A DNA stretch of 5,253 bases from Pseudomonadota bacterium (GTDB lineage: Bacteria > Pseudomonadota > Alphaproteobacteria > Reyranellales > Reyranellaceae): the NCBI GenBank assembly GCA_023436825.1, contig JAEZHS010000632.1, forward strand, positions 1 through 5,253. Reading direction: 5' to 3'. Every line of letters starts with the position of its first letter. Within the stretch, counting starts at the first letter, position 1. The notes below the pieces were generated by a model that saw nothing but the letters and a program-made list of their open reading frames with translations, did not search any database and had not been told where the DNA came from. Shown here one piece after another: positions 1-5,230 of the stretch. Position numbers and translations under genes: made by a program.

Positions 1-1402
1 GCCGCTCGATGAACACCATCGGATCGCCACGCGACAGCAGCATGGCGCGCCGGAAGTACTCCTCCATCTGCGGGCCCAGCACCAGGCCCAGCAGGAACGG
101 CGCGCCCTCGCAGCCCAGCCGCACGAACACGTAGCCCAGCACGCCGAAGAGCGCGACCATCACCACATGGAAGGTCGAGTTCTGCAGGCTGTAGGCGCCG
201 ATGCAGCAGAACAGCAGGATGGCCGGGGCGAGGAAGCGGTAAGGCACGGTGAGCAGCTTCACCCACATGCCGATCATCGGCAGGTTGATGATGACCAGCA
301 TCAGGTTGCCGATCCACATCGAGGCGATCATGCCCCAGAAGAGGTCCGGCTTCTTGGTCATGACCTCAGGCCCGGGCTGGATGCCCTGGATGATCATGGC
401 GCCGACCATCAAGGCCATCACCGCGTTGGACGGGATGCCGAGCGTGAGCATCGGAATGAACGACGTCTGCGCCGCGGCGTTGTTGGCCGATTCCGGCGCG
501 GCGACGCCCTCCACGGCGCCCTTGCCGAAGCGTTCCGGCGTCTTGGAGATCTTCTTCTCCAGCGTATAGGAGGAGAAGGCGCCGAGCGTCGGGCCGCCAC
601 CAGGGAGCACGCCAAGGGCTGCGCCCAGGGCGGTGCCGCGGATGGCCGCGGGAATGGCCCGCCGCATTTCCTCGCGCGTCGGCCACAGCGAGCCGACCTT
701 GATGGTGCCGCTGGAGCGCGACAAGTGTCGTTCGAGGTTGACCACGATCTCGGCGATGCCGAACAGGCCCATGGCGATGGGCGCGAAGTCGATGCCGTCC
801 GACAGTTCGGGGATGTCGAAGGTGAAGCGCTGGGCGCCGGTATTGACGTCGGTGCCGATCAGGCCGAACAGCAGGCCGAGGAACACCATGGCGATCGCCT
901 TGATGACCGAGCCGCTCGCAAGCACGACGGCGGCGACGAGGCCGAGCGCCATCAGCGAGCAGTAGTCGGCCGGGCCGAATTTCTGCGCCATGCGCGTCAA
1001 CGGCTCGGCGAACATCACGATGATCAGCGTGCCGACGGTGCCGGCGAAGAACGAGCCGACGGCCGAGATCGAGAGAGCGGCACCGGCGCGCCCGTTGCGC
1101 GCCATCTGGTAGCCGTCGAGACAGGTCACCACCGAGGCCGATTCGCCCGGCAGATTGACCAGGATCGAGGTCGTCGAACCGCCGTAGGAGGCGCCGTAAT
1201 AGATGCCGGCCAGCATGATCAGCGAGGCGGTCGGCGGCAGGTGGAAGGTGATCGGCAGCAGCATGGCGATGGTCGCCACCGGACCGATGCCGGGCAGAAC
1301 GCCGATCAGCGTGCCGAGCATGCAGCCCAGCAGCGCGTAGGTCAGGTTCTGGAAGGAGACGGCAACGCTCAGGCCGAGCGCGAGGTTCTGCAGAAGATCC
1401 AT
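1..1402 (-). CDS. tctA: TctA-family large permease subunit of a tripartite tricarboxylate transporter (3' end cut by window edge)
   Basis: This is the large membrane subunit of a TTT-family secondary transporter, which works in the inner membrane with TctB and a periplasmic binding protein (TctC) to import carboxylates, probably driven by an ion gradient. On the minus strand 467 codons are open from ATG at 1402 to the window edge without a stop; the family is usually near 500 residues, so roughly 30 C-terminal residues are missing. The protein begins MDLLQNLALGLSV and is very hydrophobic. Two family repeat signatures are visible: GVLPGIGP (34-41) followed by IYYGASYGGSTTSILVNLPG (67-86), and GVLPGGGP (about 264-271) followed by an APESANNAAA stretch near 300 and then LGIPSNAVMALMVGA. 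This matches the duplicated two-half design of TctA. The start lies 1 nt after the tctB stop with only a weak GGTG in front, so translation is probably coupled to tctB. The substrate cannot be read from the sequence. Confidence 0.95.
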   Translation of the reverse strand, partial: MDLLQNLALGLSVAVSFQNLTYALLGCMLGTLIGVLPGIGPVATIAMLLPITFHLPPTASLIMLAGIYYGASYGGSTTSILVNLPGESASVVTCLDGYQMARNGRAGAALSISAVGSFFAGTVGTLIIVMFAEPLTRMAQKFGPADYCSLMALGLVAAVVLASGSVIKAIAMVFLGLLFGLIGTDVNTGAQRFTFDIPELSDGIDFAPIAMGLFGIAEIVVNLERHLSRSSGTIKVGSLWPTREEMRRAIPAAIRGTALGAALGVLPGGGPTLGAFSSYTLEKKISKTPERFGKGAVEGVAAPESANNAAAQTSFIPMLTLGIPSNAVMALMVGAMIIQGIQPGPEVMTKKPDLFWGMIASMWIGNLMLVIINLPMIGMWVKLLTVPYRFLAPAILLFCCIGAYSLQNSTFHVVMVALFGVLGYVFVRLGCEGAPFLLGLVLGPQMEEYFRRAMLLSRGDPMVFIER

Positions 1403-1403
1403 G

Positions 1404-2093
1404 TCACCAAATCCCGCGCACGATGTAGATGTTCATGCCCAATCCGACCTTGAACACCAAGGTACACAGGACCGCGAGAACCACCATATTGCCGATGACC
1501 TCCGTCAGCTTGAATTCCTCGCCGCCCAGCGAGGCAATGAGAACCAGCACGACCAGCGACGGCAGCAGGCCGGCGCGCTCGAACAGCAGTGCGAACAGCA
1601 CGATGCCGACTGTCACCATGGTGATCGGCTTCCACTTCGGCGCTTCGACCGGATCGTCGGGCTCGGCACCGGGGCGGCCGAAGAACGAGACCAGGACCAT
1701 CAGGATGATCACGTCGATCACCAGCAGGGTGGAGACCATGAACGGGATGGTCATGGTCTTGAAGGCCTGCTGGTTTGCTGGGCCCAGGATGTCGTTCGCG
1801 ATGATGTTGGCGCCCCATGGGATCATCGCGAAGGCGAACGCGGCGACCGTCAGGCCGGCCACCGGGATCCAGTAGCGCTCCTTCTCCGCGCGATCGGCCG
1901 TGCGGTACAGAGTCGCCAGGACGATGATGCTGCCGAGACTCAACAAGATGAAAGAAAGCATGCGCGGCACGTAGCCTGGTCCCATGCGGACCGGCGTTCC
2001 GAGTGCCAACTTCTGGCCGAAGTACAACGCCGCCATTCCGAAGGCGATGAACATCAGCCCGGACAGTAGGTCCTTGCTCAGGAATCGAATCAA
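1404..2093 (-). CDS. tctB: TctB-family small membrane subunit of the TTT transporter, enlarged
   Basis: This is the small membrane subunit (TctB/DUF1468) that partners TctA. The family signature GTPVRMGPGYVPRML is at residues 32-46, after a first membrane helix at about 9-26. Further hydrophobic segments lie at about 45-63, 75-92, 117-138, 157-190 (probably two) and 199-216. I chose the TTG at 2093-2091 because GGGGAGG sits at 2105-2099, five bases before it, and because MIRFLSKDLLSG is a typical TctB N terminus; this gives 229 residues. A farther in-frame TTG at 2159 would add 22 residues, but it has a poor ribosome site and its extension looks unlike the family. The protein is longer than common TctB proteins (about 150-200): residues ~70-150 carry two extra hydrophobic stretches and a charged Pro/Asp-rich loop between the usual second and third helix regions. 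The gene is first of the tctB-tctA pair. No tctC lies beside it. Confidence 0.9.
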   Translation of the reverse strand: MIRFLSKDLLSGLMFIAFGMAALYFGQKLALGTPVRMGPGYVPRMLSFILLSLGSIIVLATLYRTADRAEKERYWIPVAGLTVAAFAFAMIPWGANIIANDILGPANQQAFKTMTIPFMVSTLLVIDVIILMVLVSFFGRPGAEPDDPVEAPKWKPITMVTVGIVLFALLFERAGLLPSLVVLVLIASLGGEEFKLTEVIGNMVVLAVLCTLVFKVGLGMNIYIVRGIW

Positions 2094-2098
2094 CGATG

Positions 2099-2105
2099 CC
2101 TCCCC
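2099..2105 (-). promoter_or_regulatory. Ribosome binding site that fixes the tctB start
   Basis: Read on the minus strand, GGGGAGG is followed by CATCG and then TTG. It is the only strong Shine-Dalgarno match near the 5' end of tctB, and it decides in favour of the TTG at 2093 over the upstream TTG at 2159. Confidence 0.7.
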
Positions 2106-2131
2106 GAAGCGCTTTTCCCTGACGATTTGTT

Positions 2132-2143
2132 GTTGGGCCCAAC
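2132..2143. promoter_or_regulatory. Perfect 12-bp palindrome in the tctB leader, candidate operator
   Basis: GTTGGGCCCAAC reads identically on both strands. It lies 27 bp upstream of the tctB ribosome site and just downstream of the weak promoter candidate at 2166-2194, where a repressor would block transcription. The symmetry is observed; the regulatory role is inferred, and no cognate regulator is identified. Confidence 0.3.
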
Positions 2144-2165
2144 CCGTGGCCGAATACAAGACCTA

Positions 2166-2194
2166 AATAAACACAATTCCGCCTCGTTGCCCAA
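2166..2194 (-). promoter_or_regulatory. Weak sigma70-like promoter candidate for tctBA
   Basis: On the minus strand TTGGGC (2194-2189; 3 of 6 matches to TTGACA) is separated by 17 bp from TTTATT (2171-2166; 4 of 6 matches to TATAAT), inside a locally AT-rich patch in an otherwise GC-rich region. A start near 2159 would give a leader of about 65 nt before the TTG codon. The matches are modest and this is a guess from position and spacing. Confidence 0.25.
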
Positions 2195-2398
2195 GAGCGA
2201 TTTGACCCACGCTGGCGCGAAGCAGCGACAAACAGCGGCCGGCATGCAAGGCAAAGAAGCATCGACACACGCGACCGAAGTGCAGTTGGCTGGCGTCGCC
2301 GCGACAAAGAGCGCGGGCGCGTTGAAGCGAGAATGTCGAGTCCGCTCTCGCGATCATGGAGTTGAACGCAACCGCGAGCGCGGCCCGCACGCAGCTCA

Positions 2399-2414
2399 TG
2401 ACCAAAGTCGGTCA
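2399..2414. promoter_or_regulatory. 16-bp inverted repeat, candidate operator half of the divergent region
   Basis: TGACC, a 6-bp centre (AAAGTC), then GGTCA. The 5-bp arms are short, so this could be chance, but it sits only 10 bp from the stronger palindrome at 2425-2445, midway between two divergent operons, one of which encodes a TetR repressor. The role is inferred. Confidence 0.25.
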
Positions 2415-2424
2415 CAACATCTGC

Positions 2425-2445
2425 CCTCCGACGGACCGTCGAAGG
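2425..2445. promoter_or_regulatory. 21-bp imperfect palindrome, best candidate TetR-type operator in the intergenic region
   Basis: The core CGACGG-A-CCGTCG (2429-2441) is a perfect inverted repeat around one central base. It is flanked by CCT and AGG arms that continue the symmetry after one mismatched pair (2428/2442). Length and shape fit the palindromes bound by TetR-family dimers, and a TetR gene lies in the rightward operon. It is about 230 bp upstream of the first rightward gene and 330 bp from tctB, which is far for direct repression of either. The assignment is inference. Confidence 0.3.
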
Positions 2446-2570
2446 CGACGATGAGCGAATTGTTATGCCCAACTTCCAGGCAGGCTGTAGCGAGCAGGCC
2501 TGGAGCGAAATTCACACAGACTGCAATTCTCTTTCCATGATCCTGTAGCCAGGGGACGACCCAGCCTACC

Positions 2571-2621
2571 AAAGGACATTGCATGGGACGGACGGGACGA
2601 GCACACTCACGGCCAATGTGA
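2571..2621 (+). other. Possible 12-codon leader ORF with its own ribosome site
   Basis: AAAGGA (2571-2576) stands six bases before ATG at 2583, the best ribosome-site/ATG pair in the leader of the rightward operon. The frame closes at TGA 2619-2621 after MGRTGRAHSRPM. One base later a second tiny frame opens (ATG 2622, stop 2661-2663, 13 codons), ending 13 nt before the phosphotransferase ATG. It is too short to judge as a gene; it could be a leader peptide or chance. Confidence 0.15.
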
Positions 2622-2664
2622 ATGACCGTTCAGGGGCTTCCGGGTGGCGCGGCGAGGGGCTGAA

Positions 2665-2670
2665 TATATT
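2665..2670 (+). promoter_or_regulatory. -10 element candidate positioned for leaderless transcription of the phosphotransferase
   Basis: TATATT matches TATAAT at 5 of 6 bases and lies in an AT-rich island (2663-2670). Exactly six bases separate it from the A of ATG 2677, the geometry expected if transcription begins at the start codon. No good -35 box is seen 16-18 bp upstream, so the call is weak. The absence of a convincing Shine-Dalgarno before ATG 2677 agrees with it. Confidence 0.3.
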
Positions 2671-2676
2671 GGCACG

Positions 2677-3723
2677 ATGGAGGTGCAGGAGAAGCACCGT
2701 TTCGACGATCGGTCGCTCGCCCAGTTCATGGCGGCCCGCGTCGAGGGCTTCGTACCCCCGGTAAGGGCCGAGCAGTTCAAGGGTGGCCAGTCCAACCCGA
2801 CCTACCGCCTGACCGACGGCGCCGGCCGGCGCTACGTGATGCGGCGCAAGCCGCCCGGCAAGCTGCTGCCGTCCGCCCATGCCGTTGACCGCGAGTTCCG
2901 CGTCATCTCGGCCCTCAACAAGACCGACGTGCCGACGCCCAGGGCCTACGCCCTCTGCGAGGATGACAGCGTGGTCGGCACCGCTTTCTACATCATGGAG
3001 TATTGCGACGGGCGGGTGCTGTGGGATCCACTGCTGCCGGAACTGCCGAGGGAAGCCCGGCTCGCCATCCATCGCGCGAAGTTCGAGACCCTGGCCCGCC
3101 TGCATGCGGTCGACTATGCGGCCCTGGGCCTTGCCGACTTCGGCCGGCCAGGCAGCTACGTGGCGCGGCAGATCTCGCGTTGGGGCAAGCAGTACAAGGC
3201 GTCGGAGACCGAGAAGATCGAATCGATGGACCGGCTGCTCGACTGGCTGCCGGCGCATCTGCCGGCCAACGACGAGACCGTGCTGGTGCACGGCGACTAT
3301 CGCCTCGACAACATGATCTTCCATCCGACCGAGCCCCGGGTGCTCGGCATCATCGACTGGGAGATCTCGACGCTCGGCGATCCGCTGGCCGAGCTCTCCT
3401 ATCTTTGCATGCTGTGGCGCACGCCCAAGGACTGGGGCGGGCTCGAGGGGCACGACCTCGCGGCCCATGGCCTGCCGACCGAGCGGGAGATGGTGGCCTA
3501 CTACTGCGAGCTCGCGAAGCGCCCGCCGCCCGATCCGGCGCTCTGGGAATTCTACATGGCCTACAATCTTTTCCGTGTGTCGTGCATCCGCCAGGGCGTC
3601 TATGCCCGTGCACTCGACGGCACGGCTTCCAACATGCGCGCCGCGGAGTCGGGCAAGCTGGTGCGGCCGGCAGCCGACCTTGCCTGGCAGATCGTCGACG
3701 GCATGGCGGGAGGCGCCCGATGA
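2677..3723 (+). CDS. APH-like phosphotransferase, ACAD10/11 N-domain / LvaA type (probable hydroxyacyl-CoA kinase group)
   Basis: A cytoplasmic kinase of the aminoglycoside-phosphotransferase fold, 348 residues from ATG 2677. The subgroup start FKGGQSNPTYRL (34-45, nucleotide loop) is followed by VMRRKPPG (54-61, with the likely ATP-contacting lysine K58), a REF helix (72-74), the hinge-like MEY (107-109), the catalytic loop HGDYRLDN (205-212, catalytic base D207) and IIDWE with metal-binding D227, then GDPLAELSY. All core residues are present, so it should be active. Relatives include the N-terminal domain of ACAD10/ACAD11 and Pseudomonas LvaA, which phosphorylate 4-hydroxyacyl-CoAs; antibiotic resistance is unlikely. 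The exact substrate is unknown. A GTG at 2644, with AGGGG seven bases before it, would add 11 residues; I prefer 2677 because family members begin close to the FDDRSLAQFM segment. It is first of a three-gene set and overlaps the next gene by 4 bp. Confidence 0.88.
   Translation: MEVQEKHRFDDRSLAQFMAARVEGFVPPVRAEQFKGGQSNPTYRLTDGAGRRYVMRRKPPGKLLPSAHAVDREFRVISALNKTDVPTPRAYALCEDDSVVGTAFYIMEYCDGRVLWDPLLPELPREARLAIHRAKFETLARLHAVDYAALGLADFGRPGSYVARQISRWGKQYKASETEKIESMDRLLDWLPAHLPANDETVLVHGDYRLDNMIFHPTEPRVLGIIDWEISTLGDPLAELSYLCMLWRTPKDWGGLEGHDLAAHGLPTEREMVAYYCELAKRPPPDPALWEFYMAYNLFRVSCIRQGVYARALDGTASNMRAAESGKLVRPAADLAWQIVDGMAGGAR
3707..3713 (+). promoter_or_regulatory. Ribosome binding site of the TetR gene, inside the phosphotransferase 3' end
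   Basis: GGGAGG (3708-3713) stands six bases before the ATG at 3720. The strong match and correct spacing confirm this start over any longer frame extending upstream into the phosphotransferase gene. Confidence 0.75.
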
Positions 3724-4373
3724 GCAAGCGCAAGTCGGCACGCATCGCCGAGCCGCCTGTCGCCGCCGAGCGCGACCCGCGGCCGCCGGTCGAGGCGATC
3801 CGCGCCGCGGCCTTTACCCAGTTCGCCGAGCGCGGCTATCCGGTGGTGACGGTGCGCGACATCATGAAGGCGTGCGGCCTGACGCAGGGCGCGCTCTACA
3901 ATCACTTCAAGTCCAAGGACGAGCTGCTGCACGACATCATCGCCTCGACCCAGGGCGAGCTCGAACGCATCTGCCAGCAGGCCGTGGCGGGGGCGGGCGA
4001 CGATCCGCGCGCCAAGCTGGCAGCTTTCGTGCGCGTCTATGTCATGCGCCATTGCCGGCTCAGGGTCGAGGCGCTCGTCGCCAACCGCGAGATAAGCTGG
4101 CTGGGCGCCGAGCGCGTCGCCGACATCCGCCGCAGCCGGCGCGCCATTCGCGACATTCTCGTGACAATCCTGCGCGAGGGTGTCGAGCAGGGCGTGTTCG
4201 ACCCGCCACAGATCGACGGCCGGCGCGATCTCAAGGCGATGGCCATGGCCACGCTCGACCAGTGCACGCATGTCTCGATGTGGTACGGTCCCGGTGGCGC
4301 CCTCAGCGAGGACCAGATGGCCAAGCTCTACGCCGACATGACCCTGCGTTCGGTGGGCGCCAAGCCGCAATGA
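3720..4373 (+). CDS. TetR/AcrR-family transcriptional regulator (KstR2/FadR-like)
   Basis: A 217-residue DNA-binding regulator. A basic, proline-rich tail (1-23) precedes the TetR N-terminal domain: helix 1 VEAIRAAAFTQFAERGY (24-40), then the helix-turn-helix TVRDIMKACGLTQGALYNHF (44-63) and the usual KSKDELL (64-70). The C-terminal ligand domain contains ANREISWLG near 120 and ends with WYGPGGALSEDQMAKLYADM, a pattern I associate with TetR regulators of acyl-CoA or steroid/fatty-acid catabolism. The ligand is an inference from that resemblance and from the adjacent acyl-CoA-kinase-like gene. The ATG overlaps the phosphotransferase stop (ATGA) and has a strong GGGAGG site, so the two are co-translated. 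It probably represses its own operon; candidate operators are the palindromes at 2399-2414 and 2425-2445. Length is normal for the family and nothing is broken. Confidence 0.9.
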   Translation: MSKRKSARIAEPPVAAERDPRPPVEAIRAAAFTQFAERGYPVVTVRDIMKACGLTQGALYNHFKSKDELLHDIIASTQGELERICQQAVAGAGDDPRAKLAAFVRVYVMRHCRLRVEALVANREISWLGAERVADIRRSRRAIRDILVTILREGVEQGVFDPPQIDGRRDLKAMAMATLDQCTHVSMWYGPGGALSEDQMAKLYADMTLRSVGAKPQ

Positions 4374-4393
4374 CCCTTTTCGACGGGTGTCAG

Positions 4394-5167
4394 ATGTTCG
4401 TGCGCCTGAAAGCGTTTCTGGCCGCTTTTCTCTTCGCAGCCGCTTGCACGCCTGAACAGGCCGCGGCGCCGCCGCCCACGGCACGCGCTTCGCAGCAGAT
4501 GGCGATGCTCGCCGACGGGGCGGTACCGGCCGACCGCTGGCGCGTGGTGCTGATCGCCGGCGACAACAACAGCCCCGCCTTCGACAACGGTGTCGACGCG
4601 ATGCGCGCCAAGCTTTTGGCGCGCGGTGTCCGCGACATTCGTGCGCTCACCTCCGATCCGGGCGCCAATCCGTCGCTTCCCGTCGCCACGGCGGCGAACG
4701 TGTCGAGCGCCTTGCGCACTGCCGGCGGCGAGGCTTGCCTCGCCTTCATCACCAGCCATGGCGACGAAAGCGGCTTCGTGCTGAAGCAGGCCAATGGCAC
4801 GGTGGGCCCGGCGACGCTCGACAATGCGCTCGATGCCGGATGCGGCGCGCGACCGACGGTCGTCGTCGTTTCGGCCTGCCACAGCGGTGTCTTCCTCACC
4901 TCCGGCATGCGCCAGCCCAACCGCATCGTCCTGGCGGCGGCGGCGGCGGACCGGTCGAGCTTCGGCTGCGGCGCCGGCGACCGGTACACCTATTTCGACC
5001 AGTGCCTGCTTCAGCAGTTCGACGGCGCGTCGACCTGGCAGCAACTCGCGGCGACGACCAAGACCTGCGTCGAGAACCTCGAGCGTCGCATGGGCATCCG
5101 CCGGCCGTCGCTGCCGCAGACCTTCGTCGGGTCGGGCGTGGCCGACCTCAGGATCCCGGGCCGTTAG
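4394..5167 (+). CDS. Secreted, probably lipid-anchored C13 (legumain-like) caspase-fold cysteine peptidase
   Basis: A 257-residue exported protein with the clan CD (caspase/legumain) catalytic signature. MFVRLK is followed by a short hydrophobic stretch ending AAAC at residue 18, a lipoprotein-type signal with alanine in place of the usual leucine at -3; an Ala/Pro linker follows. The fold starts at RWRVVLIAGDNN, followed by FDNGVDAMRAKL and LTSDPGAN. His122 in ITSHGDESG and Cys162 in VVVSACHSGVF form the expected dyad, and NRIVLAAAAADRSSFGC matches the bacterial C13 family downstream. Residues near the end (CVENLERRMGI, LPQTFVGSGV) also resemble that group. Five cysteines besides Cys18 and Cys162 suggest disulfides in the periplasm. 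Start choice: ATG 4394 gives a clean signal peptide with GGG six bases upstream. ATG 4370, overlapping the TetR stop as ATGA, would add MTLFDGCQ. The natural substrate is unknown. A run of GGC/GCG triplets encodes the pentaalanine. Confidence 0.8.
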   Translation: MFVRLKAFLAAFLFAAACTPEQAAAPPPTARASQQMAMLADGAVPADRWRVVLIAGDNNSPAFDNGVDAMRAKLLARGVRDIRALTSDPGANPSLPVATAANVSSALRTAGGEACLAFITSHGDESGFVLKQANGTVGPATLDNALDAGCGARPTVVVVSACHSGVFLTSGMRQPNRIVLAAAAADRSSFGCGAGDRYTYFDQCLLQQFDGASTWQQLAATTKTCVENLERRMGIRRPSLPQTFVGSGVADLRIPGR

Positions 5168-5171
5168 GCTG

Positions 5172-5186
5172 GGAGCGCGCCGCTCC
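5172..5186. terminator. GC-rich hairpin directly after the peptidase stop; possible terminator without U-tract
   Basis: GGAGCG-CGC-CGCTCC forms a 6-bp all-matched stem with a 3-nt loop, beginning 5 bp after the TAG codon. No run of T follows, so it is not a standard intrinsic terminator; it may protect the 3' end or be part of the repeat-like region that follows. Confidence 0.35.
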
Positions 5187-5212
5187 AGTGGCGCGTCATG
5201 CTCTTCCGGACC

Positions 5213-5230
5213 GCGAGCGTCCACGCTCGC
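5213..5230. repeat. Palindromic hairpin, REP-like intergenic element candidate
   Basis: GCGAGCG-TCCA-CGCTCGC is a perfect 7-bp stem with a 4-nt loop. It is followed by CTCAT-CCTC-ACGAG (5229-5242), a second, imperfect stem that pairs better in minus-strand RNA. The 10-mer GAGCGCGCCG occurs both at 5173-5182 and 5241-5250. Clustered small palindromes after a gene resemble dispersed repetitive extragenic elements of high-GC alphaproteobacteria. Copy number elsewhere in the genome cannot be seen from this window. Confidence 0.4.

Larger units (their letters stand above)
2195..2570. other. Divergent intergenic region with no supported gene
   Basis: This forms the core of the ~580-bp gap between the leftward tctBA pair and the rightward operon. 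The open frames here (plus strand 2127-2540; minus strand 2163-2405 and 2396-2584) are short and encode no recognisable motif. None has a good ribosome site, and they differ in composition from the neighbouring genes. What stands out is symmetry: a 16-bp inverted repeat at 2399-2414, a 21-bp imperfect palindrome at 2425-2445, and a looser GCGAGA/TCTCGC pair at 2327-2332 and 2346-2351. A small RNA cannot be excluded by eye. Confidence 0.5.

Noticed and set aside
167..1453. 428-codon open frame on the plus strand opposite tctA
   Set aside because: Its protein is dominated by His, Asp, Arg, Gln and Gly with no motif, the usual antisense image of a GC-rich membrane-protein gene. The minus strand encodes clear TctA signatures over the same bases.
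2163..2405. 80-codon minus-strand frame upstream of tctB
   Set aside because: No ribosome site, no motif, cysteine/arginine-rich random-looking composition, and it overlaps the probable tctB promoter.
1369..2472. 367-codon minus-strand frame spanning tctB and the intergenic region
   Set aside because: It lies in a different frame from the clearly recognisable TctB protein and has Arg/Gly/His-rich composition without motifs.
2396..2584. Minus-strand 62-codon frame containing RIAVCVNFAPG, faintly like the mature N terminus of TctC binding proteins (possible tctC remnant)
   Set aside because: The resemblance is limited to about ten residues, nothing of the remaining TctC protein follows in any frame, and there is no signal peptide in front.
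2669..2686. TTGGCACG resembling a sigma54 -24 element at the phosphotransferase start
   Set aside because: The required GC of the -12 element is two bases too far (12 instead of 10 between the GG and GC pairs), and such a promoter would start transcription inside the coding region.
3003..3719. Upstream extension of the TetR frame inside the phosphotransferase gene
   Set aside because: The frame is open by chance. The strong GGGAGG site and the ATG at 3720 give a normal TetR length, and the extension has no family similarity.
2566..3741. 391-codon minus-strand frame opposite the phosphotransferase
   Set aside because: The plus strand carries intact kinase motifs; this frame is an antisense shadow of high wobble GC.
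3467..4369. Upstream extension of the peptidase frame through the TetR gene
   Set aside because: The composition is Arg/Ala shadow-like, and the protein's signal peptide begins at 4394 (or 4370 at most).
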